From assembly GCF_040546595.1 (NCBI RefSeq), contig NZ_JBEPOB010000001.1, positions 4,465,001 through 4,529,000 of the forward strand: 64,000 nt of DNA, in the 5' to 3' direction. The position numbers and the translations under genes are program-made. Shown here in pieces: positions 52,176-60,926 of the stretch. Position 1 is the stretch's first letter. Each line of letters begins with the position of its first letter. The stretch is from Bosea sp. OAE506. GTDB taxonomy: Bacteria; Pseudomonadota; Alphaproteobacteria; Rhizobiales; Beijerinckiaceae. The notes under the pieces are model-generated. The model worked only from the letters and a program-made list of their open reading frames with translations. It did not search any database and had not been told where the DNA came from.

Positions 52176-53059
52176 TGACGACCGCAGCCACGGACACGCT
52201 CGCGACGCCCCCCGAACTCGCTTTGCGCCCGCGGCCCGGCGTGCTGGCGCGGCTCGCTCGCAACCGCTCGGCCCTGATCGGCGGCGCCATCGTGCTCGCC
52301 TTCGTTCTGATGGCGGTGCTGGCGCCGCTGCTGCCGATCGCCGACCCGTTGAAGTCGAACTTCCTCGCCATCCGCAAGCCGCCCTCGGAGCTCTACTGGT
52401 TCGGGACAGACGAACTCGGGCGCGACCAGGTCTCGCGCCTGTTCTATGGCGCGCAGGCCTCGCTGCTGGCGGGCATCATCTCGGTGCTGATCGCGCTCGC
52501 CGTCGGCGTGCCCTTCGGCCTGCTCGCCGGCTGGTATGGCGGCTGGATCGATGCCGCGATCTCCCGCGTCACCGAGGCGATGCTGGCCTGCCCCTTCCTG
52601 ATCCTGGCGATCGCCTTCGCGGCCGTGCTCGGCCCGTCCCTGACCAATGCGATGATCGCGATCGGCCTCTCGGCCGTGCCGATCTTCGTGCGCCTGGTGC
52701 GCGCGCAAGTGATGAGCGTTAAGGCGGAGGATTTCGTCGAGGGGGCGCGGGCCGTCGGCGCCCGCGATCTGCGGATCGTCGTGCGCCATATCCTGCCCAA
52801 CATCCTCTCGCCGATCGTGGTGCAGTCGACGCTGTTCATGGCGCAGGCGATCATCCTCGAAGCCGCCCTGTCCTTCCTCGGCCTCGGTCAGCAGCCGCCT
52901 GCCCCGTCCTGGGGGCAGATGCTGAACGTCGCCAAGAACTTCATGGACCAGGCGCCGTGGATGTCGGTGGCGCCGGGCGTCTGCATCTTCCTCGCCGTGC
53001 TCGGCTTCAACCTGCTCGGCGATGGCTTGCGCGACGTGCTCGACCCGAAGGAGGGGTGA
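52175..53059 (+). CDS. Dipeptide-type ABC transporter permease (DppC-like)
   Basis: 294 aa. A short polar N-terminus precedes the first helix (ALIGGAIVLAFVLMAVLAPLLP). YWFGTDELGRDQVSRLFYGAQASL is the DppC-type motif and VEGARAVGARDLRIVVRHILPNILSPIVVQSTLFMAQAIILEAALSFLGLGQQPPAPSWGQML the EAA loop and flanks. No ATPase gene follows: the next gene is a gamma-glutamyltransferase, so the ATPases DppD/DppF must be shared with another system. Confidence 0.92.
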   Translation: MTTAATDTLATPPELALRPRPGVLARLARNRSALIGGAIVLAFVLMAVLAPLLPIADPLKSNFLAIRKPPSELYWFGTDELGRDQVSRLFYGAQASLLAGIISVLIALAVGVPFGLLAGWYGGWIDAAISRVTEAMLACPFLILAIAFAAVLGPSLTNAMIAIGLSAVPIFVRLVRAQVMSVKAEDFVEGARAVGARDLRIVVRHILPNILSPIVVQSTLFMAQAIILEAALSFLGLGQQPPAPSWGQMLNVAKNFMDQAPWMSVAPGVCIFLAVLGFNLLGDGLRDVLDPKEG

Positions 53060-53206
53060 GTTGCTTGCGCCGCGCGCCCCTCATGCCCGGGACGGCGCAG
53101 CCGGGCTCGCCTTTTCGCCTTAAGCTCGCGCCCGCCCGGACAGGGCGGACCCGGCCTACACCGCCCGCTCGCCTCGCACCGATTTCGCCTGCACTGGATC
53201 CTCCGC

Positions 53207-55006
53207 ATGTTCACGACCCGGCCTGAAATCCTCGGCACCTTCGGTGTCTGCACCTCGACGCACTGGCTCGCCACGGCAACCGGCATGGCGATGCTGGAGA
53301 AGGGCGGCAACGCCTTCGACGCCTGCGCCGCGGCCGCCTTCGTGCTGCAGGTCGTCGAGCCGCATCTGGTCGGCCCCGGCGGCGAGATGCCAGCGGTGTT
53401 CTATTCGGCCAAGACGAAGAAGGTCGAGGTGATCTGCGGCCAGGGCACGGCGCCGGAAGCCGCGACCATCGACGCCTTCAAGGCGCTCGGGCTCGATCTC
53501 GTGCCGGGTTCAGGCCTGCTCGCCGCTGTCGTGCCCGGCGCCTTCGGCGGCTGGATGACGCTGCTGCGCGACCATGGCCTGCTGCCGCTGCGCGAGGTGC
53601 TGGAGCCGGCGATCGGCTATTTCGAGAACGGACACCCGATGCTGCCGCGTGTCTCGGACACCATCGCAGGGCTGACCGACCTCTTCACCCATGAATGGCC
53701 GACCTCGGGCGAGGTCTATCTGCCGGGCGGGCAGGTGCCGCAGGCCAAGGCTCTGTTCCGCAACAAGGCTGCGGCCGAGACCTACAAGCGCATCCTGAGC
53801 GAGGCGGAAGCCGCGGGCGGAAGCCGCGAGAAGCAGATCCAGGCCGCCTATGACGCCTGGTACAAGGGCTTCGTCGCCGAGGCGATCGACTCCTTCTGCC
53901 GGACGACTGAGGCGATCGATTCCTCGGGCCGCCGCCACAAGGGCCTGCTCACCGCCGACGACATGGCGCGCTGGCAGCCGACCTACGAGACGCCCGCCAG
54001 CGTGACCTATCACGGCTGGGAGGTCTTCAAGATCGGTCCCTGGGGCCAGGGCCCCGTCTTCCTGCAGACGCTGAAGATCCTCGAGGGCATCGACATCGCC
54101 GGGATGGGCCCCGACAGCGCCGCCTTCGTCCACCATGTCGCGGAGGCGATGAAGCTCGCCTTCGCCGATCGCGAGGCCTATTACGGCGACCCCGATTTCG
54201 TGAAGGTGCCGCTGGCGACGCTGCTCTCGGAGGATTACGCGCGGGGCCGCCGCAACCTGATCACGGACACCGCCTCGCAGGAGTTGAGGCCGGGCATGAT
54301 CGCCGGATTCGAGGCGCAGGTGGCGCAGGCTCTGGCCGGCGTGCGCTATGCCGGACAGGCCGGCAAGGGCGACGCGACCGTCGGCGAACCGACGACGGCG
54401 GCGATGGTGGCCGCCGGGCGGCGTGGCGACACGGTCCATATCGACGTCATCGACAAATGGGGCAACATGATCGCCGCCACTCCCTCGGGCGGCTGGTTCC
54501 AGTCCTCCCCGGTGATCCCGGCGCTGGGCTTCCCGCTCAACGCCCGCGCCCAGGCCTTCTTCCTCGACGAGGGGCTGCCCTCGGCGCTGGCACCGTTCAA
54601 GCGGCCGCGCACGACGCTGACGCCCTCGCTCGCCTTCGAGAACGGGGAGCCGCGCCTCGTCTTCGGCACGCCGGGCGGCGACCAGCAGGAGCAGTGGCAG
54701 CTCGGCCTGTTCCTGCGTCGCGTGCATCACGGGCTGAACCTGCAGGAGGCGATCGACCTGCCGCTGTTCCACACCCAACACTTCCCCTCGACCTTCTATC
54801 CGCGCGAGGCCAAGCTCGGCCATCTGGCGGTGGAGGAGAGCATCGGCGAGAGCGTGCTGGCCGACCTGGTCCGCCGCGGCCACAAGCTGGAGCGGGCACC
54901 GGCCTGGACGATCGGCCGTCTCACTGCGGCCGAGAAGAGCGCCGACGGTCTCTTGCGCGCAGCCGCGACGCCACGTCTGATGCAGGCCTACGCGGCCGGC
55001 CGGTGA
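53207..55006 (+). CDS. Gamma-glutamyltransferase family protein
   Basis: 599 aa N-terminal-nucleophile hydrolase precursor. FGVCTSTHWLATATGMAMLEKGGNAFDACAAAAFVLQVVEPHLVGPGGE matches the gamma-glutamyltransferase large subunit. The autocatalytic cleavage site is expected before T409 in GDTVHIDVIDKWGNMIAATPSGGWFQSSP, followed by the small subunit. No clear signal peptide is seen, so it is probably cytoplasmic like YwrD-type relatives. It would hydrolyse gamma-glutamyl amides or related N-acyl substrates delivered by the preceding transporter. DUF1028 follows after 10 bases. Confidence 0.9.
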   Translation: MFTTRPEILGTFGVCTSTHWLATATGMAMLEKGGNAFDACAAAAFVLQVVEPHLVGPGGEMPAVFYSAKTKKVEVICGQGTAPEAATIDAFKALGLDLVPGSGLLAAVVPGAFGGWMTLLRDHGLLPLREVLEPAIGYFENGHPMLPRVSDTIAGLTDLFTHEWPTSGEVYLPGGQVPQAKALFRNKAAAETYKRILSEAEAAGGSREKQIQAAYDAWYKGFVAEAIDSFCRTTEAIDSSGRRHKGLLTADDMARWQPTYETPASVTYHGWEVFKIGPWGQGPVFLQTLKILEGIDIAGMGPDSAAFVHHVAEAMKLAFADREAYYGDPDFVKVPLATLLSEDYARGRRNLITDTASQELRPGMIAGFEAQVAQALAGVRYAGQAGKGDATVGEPTTAAMVAAGRRGDTVHIDVIDKWGNMIAATPSGGWFQSSPVIPALGFPLNARAQAFFLDEGLPSALAPFKRPRTTLTPSLAFENGEPRLVFGTPGGDQQEQWQLGLFLRRVHHGLNLQEAIDLPLFHTQHFPSTFYPREAKLGHLAVEESIGESVLADLVRRGHKLERAPAWTIGRLTAAEKSADGLLRAAATPRLMQAYAAGR

Positions 55007-55016
55007 GGACAAACGC

Positions 55017-55742
55017 ATGACCTGGTCCATCGTCGCCCGCGATGCCGCCACCGGCGCCTTTGGCGTCGCCGTCTCGACCTGCGCCTTCGCCGTCGGCTCG
55101 CGCGTGCCCTATGGCGGCGGCCGCATCGGCGCCATCGCGACCCAGGCCTTCGTCAACCCGCTCTATGGGGTGGACGGCCTGCGCCTGCTCCAGGAGGGGC
55201 GCTCGGCGGTCGAGATCATCGCGACGCTGACAGCGGCCGATGAGGGCCGTGCCCATCGGCAGCTCCATGTGATCGACCGCGAGGGCAAGATCGCCGCCTT
55301 CACCGGAGCCTCCTGCATCGACTGGTGCGGCGCAGTTGACGGGCCGCAGGTCTCCGTCGCCGGCAACATGCTGAGCGGGCCGGAGGTGATCCAGCAGACG
55401 CTGAAGGCCTATATCGCCTCCTCCGCGCTGGATTTCGACGAGCGGCTTCTGGTCGCGCTCGAAGCCGGCGAGAAGGCGGGCGGCGACAAGCGCGGGCGGC
55501 AGTCGGCCGCGATCCGGATCTGGTCGGGCGAACCTGTGCCGAGCTTCGACATCCGCGTCGACGACCATGTCGATCCGCTCGCCGAGCTGCGCCGTCTCTG
55601 GCGCGTCGCGCATCAGCGCTATGTCCCCTTCCAGCAGGCGTCGCCCTCGCGCTCGCGCCCGGCCGGCGTGACCGACCGCACCGAGCTCGACCGCCTCTGC
55701 AGCGATTACGCTGCAGCTTGGAACGCACGGCATCCGGAATAG
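55017..55742 (+). CDS. DUF1028-domain protein
   Basis: 241 aa. MTWSIVARDAATGAFGVAVSTCAFAVGSRVPYGGGRIGAIATQAFVNPLYGVDGLRLLQ is the DUF1028 opening, an Ntn-hydrolase-like fold of unproven activity. QLHVIDREGKIAAFTGASCIDWCGAVDGPQVSVAGNMLSGPEVI forms the conserved core. Family members often lie beside peptidases or gamma-glutamyltransferases, as here (10 bases away). An amidase or peptidase accessory role is inferred from context only. Confidence 0.88.
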   Translation: MTWSIVARDAATGAFGVAVSTCAFAVGSRVPYGGGRIGAIATQAFVNPLYGVDGLRLLQEGRSAVEIIATLTAADEGRAHRQLHVIDREGKIAAFTGASCIDWCGAVDGPQVSVAGNMLSGPEVIQQTLKAYIASSALDFDERLLVALEAGEKAGGDKRGRQSAAIRIWSGEPVPSFDIRVDDHVDPLAELRRLWRVAHQRYVPFQQASPSRSRPAGVTDRTELDRLCSDYAAAWNARHPE

Positions 55743-55828
55743 CTGTTCCAGAGGGAACTTCTGTCCGGCCGCGAGAGGCGCTAAGCTTTCGTAACGTTCG
55801 CTCGAGCGGATGAAGCGAGGACGCCGCC

Positions 55829-56344
55829 ATGGCCACTGACAGCGCTGCGCTCGAACGCCGGATCGCCAAGCTCGAGAGCCAGATTGCCGCCCTGACGGCG
55901 ATGATCTCCGCCACGCCCGGCGGCGCGCTGTCGATCACGGCACCCGGCGGCGTCAGCATCACTGCCGGCGGCGCCTTGACGCTCACGGCGGGGAGCGCCG
56001 TCGCCGTGACCGCCGGCAGCAACTTCGCCGTCAGCGCCGCGACGCGGATCAAGCTGGCCGGCGGACAGGAGATCACGCTCGACAGCCGACAGTGCCATGT
56101 TCAGGCGACGGTCGATCTCAGCCTCTCCAGCAACCAGTCGATGTCGATCGAGGCCGGCAAGAAGCTTAGCGTGACGGCCGCCGACGAAGCGACGGTGAAG
56201 AGCGGCAGCGCCCAGATCGAGCTCAAGAAGGATGGGTCGGTGACGCTGCGGGGGCGCGACATCACCACCACCGCGTCGGGCCGCGTCACCGTCAAGTCGA
56301 GCGCCGACATGGTGATGAGAGGCAGCAAGATCGGCCAGAACTGA
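55829..56344 (+). CDS. Orphan VgrG/gp5 C-terminal-like beta-helix protein
   Basis: 171 aa. The first ~27 residues are a coiled-coil-like segment (SAALERRIAKLESQIAALTAMI). The rest is built of short strand repeats such as GALSITAPGGVSITAGGALTLTAGSAVAVTAGS and KLSVTAADEATVKSGSAQIELKKDGSVTLRGRDITT. These resemble the triangular beta-helix at the tip of gp5/VgrG spikes in type VI secretion and phage tails. The catalytic or hub domains are absent, and no hcp, tss or phage structural gene is nearby. It sits alone between the DUF1028 gene and a convergent PLP-enzyme gene; function unknown. Confidence 0.7.
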   Translation: MATDSAALERRIAKLESQIAALTAMISATPGGALSITAPGGVSITAGGALTLTAGSAVAVTAGSNFAVSAATRIKLAGGQEITLDSRQCHVQATVDLSLSSNQSMSIEAGKKLSVTAADEATVKSGSAQIELKKDGSVTLRGRDITTTASGRVTVKSSADMVMRGSKIGQN

Positions 56345-56358
56345 GCGCGCGGGACAAG

Positions 56359-56384
56359 GCGGGAGAGGCCTTCGCCTCCCCCGC
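56359..56384. terminator. Bidirectional stem-loop between convergent genes
   Basis: GCGGGAGAGGC (56359-56369) pairs with GCCTCCCCCGC (56374-56384) with one mismatch around loop CTTC, between the beta-helix protein and the PLP-enzyme gene. It is GC-rich and has no T tract, so termination is likely but not proven. Confidence 0.5.
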
Positions 56385-56394
56385 GCTCCGTCGT

Positions 56395-57501
56395 TCAGAC
56401 CAGCTTGCCCCGGGCCGCGACCGGCAATTCGCCCACCAGCCTGTCGCCGCGCACGGTCACCAGACGGTCGACCATGTTGACGACGACGCAGACATGGTTG
56501 GGGACCACACGGACGATCTCGCCCACGCCCGGCCGGTCATTGCTCGCCGAGAGATCGAGGAAGCCGTGCTCCTCGGCGAATTTCGCGATGCGGGCGGCCG
56601 GGTATTCGAGGATATGGCCGTGGCCGTTCAGCCCGCCGGAATCGCTCGTCAGCGTCTTGGAGCCTGAATCGAGGATGCCGCGCTCGGGGCCGGCGCGGCT
56701 GACCACCGTGGCGTAGACGGTCAGCGCGCAGTCCTCCAGGCTCGCCACCCCGGCCGCGACCTGCATGCGGTCGTTGAAGATCGAGGTGCCGGCGCGGTGC
56801 TCGGTCGCGCCCTTGAGCTCGCCGATATGGGGAATGTTGGGCGACCCTCCGGTGGAGACGATCGACGCCTCCAGGCCCGCGTCGCGCAGCCCCTGATTGG
56901 CGGTGTCGAGGAACACTTGCGTGCGCGCCCAGCCATCCTCGGGCGGATACATCAGGAAGCCGGCGAAGCGCAGACCTTTCGAGCCCGCGATCAGCTTTGC
57001 CAGCTCGACCGCCTCGCCGGGTGTCTCGACGCCGGCGCGCTGGCGGCCGGTGTCGCATTCGACGACGACCTCGAGGTCGCGCCCGGCAATCTCCGCCGCC
57101 TGGGGCAGGCCGGCGATGGTGACGGGGTTGTCGGCCGCCACGATCATCCGGACCCGGCGCTGGAGATGGCCGAGCCGGCCGAGCTTCTGCTCGCCGAGGA
57201 TGTTGTAGCTGATCAGGATGTCGTCGATGCCGCCATCGGCCATCACCTCGGCCTCGCCGAGCTTCTGGCAGGTGATGCCGCGCGCGCCGGCCTCGATCTG
57301 GAGGCGGGCGAGCTCGGGCGATTTATGCGTCTTGATGTGCGGGCGGTTGGCGACGCCCTTGGCATCGCAGACGGCCTGAAGGCGCGCGATGTTGGCCTCG
57401 ACCTTGTCGAGATCGATCACCACGGCCGGCGTGCCATATGTGCGGGCGATCTCGTCCTTGAGCGTGTCGTAACGCATCCGATCCTCGGCGAGTGCGCTCA
57501 C
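56395..57501 (-). CDS. D-threonine aldolase / D-serine dehydratase-like (DSD1 family) PLP enzyme
   Basis: 368 aa, alanine-racemase-type N-terminal barrel (fold type III). The PLP lysine is K57 in RPHIKTHKSPELARLQIEAGARGITCQKLGEAEVM. The C-terminal metal site of the DSD1/D-threonine aldolase family appears as H336 and C338 in PNHVCVVVN. It would split D-beta-hydroxy amino acids or deaminate D-serine. It follows ridA with a 4-base overlap (ATGA). RidA removes the enamine/imine product of such PLP enzymes, which supports a lyase/dehydratase activity. Exact D-substrate unknown. Confidence 0.88.
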   Translation of the reverse strand: MSALAEDRMRYDTLKDEIARTYGTPAVVIDLDKVEANIARLQAVCDAKGVANRPHIKTHKSPELARLQIEAGARGITCQKLGEAEVMADGGIDDILISYNILGEQKLGRLGHLQRRVRMIVAADNPVTIAGLPQAAEIAGRDLEVVVECDTGRQRAGVETPGEAVELAKLIAGSKGLRFAGFLMYPPEDGWARTQVFLDTANQGLRDAGLEASIVSTGGSPNIPHIGELKGATEHRAGTSIFNDRMQVAAGVASLEDCALTVYATVVSRAGPERGILDSGSKTLTSDSGGLNGHGHILEYPAARIAKFAEEHGFLDLSASNDRPGVGEIVRVVPNHVCVVVNMVDRLVTVRGDRLVGELPVAARGKLV

Positions 57502-57956
57502 GGCAGCACCTTGATGATGACTTCGATCTCGACCGGCATGTTGCCCGGCAGCGAGCCCATGCCGACGGCCGAGCGGGCATGGCGCCCGTTCTCGCCGAGC
57601 ACGGCGACGAGCAGGTCCGAGCAGCCATTGATGACCTTGGGCTGGTCGCCATACTCCGGCACGGCATTGACCATCCCGAGCAGCTTGATGACCTCGACCT
57701 TGTCGAGCGAGCCGGCCGCCTCCTTCATCGCCGCCAGCAGGCCCAGGCCTGTATTGCGGGCAAAGTCATAGGCCTGCTCGGTGGTGAACTCCTTGCCGAC
57801 CTTGCCATTGGGGATCGAGCCGTCGGGATTGCGCGGCCCCTGGCCCGAGAGGAAGACGAGGTCGCCGGCCTTCTTGAAGCGCACATAGTTGGCCATCGGC
57901 GCCACCATCGCAGGCAGTTCCAGGCCCAGATCCTTCAGTTTCTGCTCGGCGCTCAT
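57498..57956 (-). CDS. ridA: RidA-family enamine/imine deaminase
   Basis: 152 aa. The catalytic pair of RidA is present: R128 in ARSAVGMGSLPGNMP and E143 in VEIEVII, 15 residues apart as in E. coli (R105/E120). GLLAAMKEAAGSLDKVEVIKLLGMV and FTTEQAYDFARN are the family core. It hydrolyses reactive 2-aminoacrylate-type intermediates released by PLP enzymes. It lies between the PLP enzyme and the GNAT gene, overlapping each by 4 bases. Slightly longer than the 128 aa of E. coli RidA. Confidence 0.9.
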   Translation of the reverse strand: MSAEQKLKDLGLELPAMVAPMANYVRFKKAGDLVFLSGQGPRNPDGSIPNGKVGKEFTTEQAYDFARNTGLGLLAAMKEAAGSLDKVEVIKLLGMVNAVPEYGDQPKVINGCSDLLVAVLGENGRHARSAVGMGSLPGNMPVEIEVIIKVLP

Positions 57957-58492
57957 GGTGTCGTTCGTCCCTCTGCGGTCGTTTCGTGTTCTGGCTGGAG
58001 CGCGCGCTCCATATAGCGGGCGGCATCGTCATAGCTGGCGAGCTTCTCCGCAAGGGCAGGCTCATGCACCGCGCGAAAGCCCTGCCGCCGCCAGAAGCCG
58101 GACGAGCCTTCGATGGCGACGAGTGCGAGGCAGGAGAGGCCGGCGTCGGCCGCGATCTCCGCCAGCCTCGCGGCGACGACACCCCCGGCCCCGCTGCCGC
58201 GTGCCTGTGGCAGGAGCGCGAGATCGTGGATGTAGAAGCAGCCGGCCTGCGACGGCAGTTCGCGCAGCAGACTGTTCAGGGCCGGCGGCGCGGCGCGCTG
58301 CCAAGGGTGGGCGATGACATAGCCGATCGGCCCGTCTGCGCCCTCCAGCACGAGGCAGCCTTGCGGAAACAGGCGCAGCCGCTCGGCGAAGACGGTCTCG
58401 TCCTCGGGATAGTCCGGATGCACCACGGCCGCGACCGCCAGAACGGCCGGCAGGTCGGTCGCGGTCATCGGGCGCCAGAGCACGCTTTGCAA
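57953..58492 (-). CDS. GNAT-family N-acetyltransferase
   Basis: 179 aa. The acetyl-CoA-binding region reads FYIHDLALLPQARGSGAGGVVAARLAEIAADAGLSCLALVAIEGSSGFWRRQGFRAV, with the (Q/R)xxGxG/A loop (QARGSGAG) and the terminal strand typical of GNAT enzymes. Possible starts are 58492 and the ATG 8 codons later. First gene of the three-gene ridA operon, coupled by 4-base overlap. Its likely role is acetylation of an amino acid or amine in the D-amino-acid pathway; the substrate cannot be told. Confidence 0.85.
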   Translation of the reverse strand: MQSVLWRPMTATDLPAVLAVAAVVHPDYPEDETVFAERLRLFPQGCLVLEGADGPIGYVIAHPWQRAAPPALNSLLRELPSQAGCFYIHDLALLPQARGSGAGGVVAARLAEIAADAGLSCLALVAIEGSSGFWRRQGFRAVHEPALAEKLASYDDAARYMERALQPEHETTAEGRTTP

Positions 58493-58505
58493 CAGATTGT
58501 CCCTT

Positions 58506-58547
58506 TGTCATTCCGGGGCGAGCCGCAGGCTCGAACCCGGAATGACA
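58506..58547. repeat. 42-bp palindromic intergenic repeat
   Basis: TGTCATTCCGGG (58506-58517) and CCCGGAATGACA (58536-58547) are exact inverse complements. A nested CGAGCC/GGCTCG stem lies inside, so nearly the whole element folds into one hairpin. It sits in the spacer between the amidohydrolase and GNAT genes and shares the GTCATnCCGGG end with the element at 5744. Likely a dispersed repeat that may act as a terminator. Confidence 0.75.
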
Positions 58548-58560
58548 CGATGGGGCCGGC

Positions 58561-59724
58561 TCAGCCCGCGACCTTCCTGAACTTGTTCGTCCGCTTCGGA
58601 TGCCACCAGGCGCCCTTGAGCACGACGCCCTCGGAGAGGATCTTGCGGTCGCCGGTCATGTGCTCGCCGGTGACGTCGGCATAGTCGAACTTGCCTTCCT
58701 TCACCGTCAGGATCGTCGCGTCGCCGAGCGAGCCGACCTTGAGCGAACCGTATTCCGGGCGCTTCAGCGCCATGGCCGCGTTCACGGTCGAGGCGGCGAT
58801 GACGTCGTTCAGGCTCATCCCCATCAGCAGGAACTTCGACATGGTCGTGACCTGGTCATAAGCCGGGCCGTCGATGCAGAGCTTGTGGACGTCCGAGGAG
58901 ATCACGTCCGGCTGGAAGCCGTTGGCGAGCATGGCGCGCGTCGTCTTGAAGGAGAACGAGCCCTTGCCATGGCCGATGTCGAAGATGACGCCGCGCTTGC
59001 GGGCGGCCGCGACCTCGGGCTTGACCGTGCCCTGTGCGGTGCAGGGCGCGTTCGGGAAGGGGCGGAAGGCGTGGGTCAGGACGTCGCCCGGCCGCAGCAT
59101 GTTCACCACCTCCTCATAGGAGGGCGGCGGATGGTCGATATGGCACATCAGGGGCATGCCGACTTCGTTGGCGACCTGCAGCGCGACGTTGAGCGGGGCG
59201 GTGCCCTGGTCGCCCGAGGCGTGCAGTCCGACGCGGACCTTGATGCCGACGATGAGGTCGCGGTTCTTGTCGGCGACCTCGGCGCAGTCGACCGGGTTCA
59301 TCATCGCCATGTCGCGGCTCTCGCCGACCATGACGCGGTGGTCGAAGCCGTAGATGCCGGCGTGGCTGACATGGAGATAGGCGAGGATTCGGGCCTGGCT
59401 CCGCTCGATGACGTGCTTGCGGAAGCCTGGCCAGTTGCCCGGCCCGGCCGAGCCGGTGTCGACCGAGGTGGTGACGCCCGAGGCCCGGCAGAACTCGTCG
59501 GCGTCGATGCCCAGCGACGTGCCGCCCCAATAGACATGGGTGTGCAGGTCGATCAGGCCGGGCGTGACGATGTAGCCGGAGACGTCGCGGATCTCCTTGG
59601 CGCCCTTGAGATCCTTGCCGAAGCCCGAGACCTTGCCGTCTGTGAAGGCGACATCGAGGATGCCGTCATGCTTCTGCGAGGGGTCGATGACGCGACCGCC
59701 CTTGAGGATGAGATCGTGGGTCAT
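58561..59724 (-). CDS. Amidohydrolase/deacetylase family metallohydrolase
   Basis: 387 aa dihydroorotase/hydantoinase-like barrel. Metal-binding elements are the N-terminal VTPGLIDLHTHVYWG (HxH), the lysine in VGIKVRVG that is probably carbamylated, histidines in MCHIDHPP and LTHAFRP, and the aspartate in ISSDVHKLC. The family is annotated only generically (deacetylase or amidohydrolase). Next to an N-carbamoyl-D-amino-acid hydrolase it is the best candidate for the ring-opening hydantoinase-type step, but its sequence is not that of a standard D-hydantoinase. Confidence 0.87.
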   Translation of the reverse strand: MTHDLILKGGRVIDPSQKHDGILDVAFTDGKVSGFGKDLKGAKEIRDVSGYIVTPGLIDLHTHVYWGGTSLGIDADEFCRASGVTTSVDTGSAGPGNWPGFRKHVIERSQARILAYLHVSHAGIYGFDHRVMVGESRDMAMMNPVDCAEVADKNRDLIVGIKVRVGLHASGDQGTAPLNVALQVANEVGMPLMCHIDHPPPSYEEVVNMLRPGDVLTHAFRPFPNAPCTAQGTVKPEVAAARKRGVIFDIGHGKGSFSFKTTRAMLANGFQPDVISSDVHKLCIDGPAYDQVTTMSKFLLMGMSLNDVIAASTVNAAMALKRPEYGSLKVGSLGDATILTVKEGKFDYADVTGEHMTGDRKILSEGVVLKGAWWHPKRTNKFRKVAG

Positions 59725-59823
59725 TGAGCTTCCCCGCCCGTTACTTGGATTTCAAAACAGAATGTTGGTGTTGAGAGCGCGGCCGAGCGGCGACCGTCTA
59801 TGGCGCGGCATCGGGTCGAGCGC

Positions 59824-60759
59824 TCACGCCGGCTCGACCGCGCCCTTGCGCTCGACGAGCAGGCCATAGGCCTGGGGCTCGCGATGCCGGGCGAAGTTGA
59901 AGGTCGAGGCCTTGTAGCTCTTGCCGAGATCCATGTCGCAGCGGGCGACGACCAGCTCGTCCCCCTCCGTCACCGCCTGGGCAACAACCTCGCCGGTGGG
60001 GGCGATGATGCAGGATCCGCCGATCTGGTCGACGCCGGCTTCCACACCCGCCTTAGCGACGCCGACCACCCAGGTGGCGTTCTGGTAGGCACCGGCCTGC
60101 ATGACGAGCTGGTTGTGGAAGTTGCCGAGCCGGTCGTGGTCTGGCGCGGGCGGATTGTGCTTGGGCGTGTTGTAGCCGAGCAGGATCAGCTCGACATTCT
60201 GCAGCCCCATGGTGCGGTAGCTCTCGGGCCAGCGGCGATCGTTGCAGATCATCATGCCAATATTGGCGCCCATGCTGCGCCAGACCGGCCAGCCGAGATC
60301 GCCGGTCTCGAAATAGCGCTTTTCGAGATTCTGGAACGGCGCCTCGGGGTGGTGCTCCGGATGCCCCGGCAGATGGATCTTGCGGTACTTGCCGACGATG
60401 GCGCCGGACTTGTCGACCAGGATCGCCGTGTTGAAGCGGCGCTTGCGGCCGCCCTCATGAGCCAGCTCGCAATAGCCAAGATGGAAGCCGATGCCGAGGC
60501 GCTTGGCCTCCTCGAAGAGCGGCGCCGTCTCGTTCCCGGGCATCGCGCTCTCGAAATGGCTGTCGATCTCGTCCTCGTTCTCGATCCACCAATGCGGAAA
60601 GAAGGCGGTCAGGGCCGCCTCCGGATAGACGACGAGATCGGCGCCATGGCCCTTGGCCTGACGCATCAGGTCGATCATGCGGGCGACGGCGGAGGCGCGG
60701 CTCTCGTCGCGCTGGATCGGGCCGAGCTGGGCTGCGGCGAGGGTGAGAAGGCGGCTCAT
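59824..60759 (-). CDS. N-carbamoyl-D-amino-acid hydrolase (nitrilase superfamily)
   Basis: 311 aa, within a few residues of the Agrobacterium D-carbamoylase length. The nitrilase triad is E47 (VVYPEAAL), K127 (YRKIHLPG) and C172 (MMICNDRRWPES). The positions are one residue off the Agrobacterium enzyme numbering (46/126/171). The ICNDRRWPE context is specific to D-carbamoylases. It converts N-carbamoyl-D-amino acids to D-amino acids, CO2 and ammonia. It lies between the amidohydrolase and the dipeptide-type permease operon, all on the minus strand. Confidence 0.9.
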   Translation of the reverse strand: MSRLLTLAAAQLGPIQRDESRASAVARMIDLMRQAKGHGADLVVYPEAALTAFFPHWWIENEDEIDSHFESAMPGNETAPLFEEAKRLGIGFHLGYCELAHEGGRKRRFNTAILVDKSGAIVGKYRKIHLPGHPEHHPEAPFQNLEKRYFETGDLGWPVWRSMGANIGMMICNDRRWPESYRTMGLQNVELILLGYNTPKHNPPAPDHDRLGNFHNQLVMQAGAYQNATWVVGVAKAGVEAGVDQIGGSCIIAPTGEVVAQAVTEGDELVVARCDMDLGKSYKASTFNFARHREPQAYGLLVERKGAVEPA

Positions 60760-60871
60760 CGCAGTGTGCCCATTGAAAGAGCCGGAGCGGAGGCGGCGGC
60801 CGCGACGTCGGAAGGGTCAGGCATGGGCTCACGCTCGGCTGTCAGGCGCCGCAATGCTGCGGCGTGGTCCG

Positions 60872-60914
60872 GTCCCGGGCGCCGGCGCCCGGGACAAATG
60901 TCGGGCCCGGGCCC
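60872..60914. repeat. Two adjacent GC-only palindromes
   Basis: GTCCCGGGCGCC (60872-60883) joins directly to GGCGCCCGGGAC (60884-60895), a perfect 24-bp palindrome with no spacer. GGGCCCGGGCCC (60903-60914) is a second, 12-bp palindrome. They lie just after the DppC-like gene stop and before the carbamoylase gene on the minus strand. They may form a terminating or stabilising stem. Confidence 0.55.
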
Positions 60915-60926
60915 GCGTTGCCGGCC

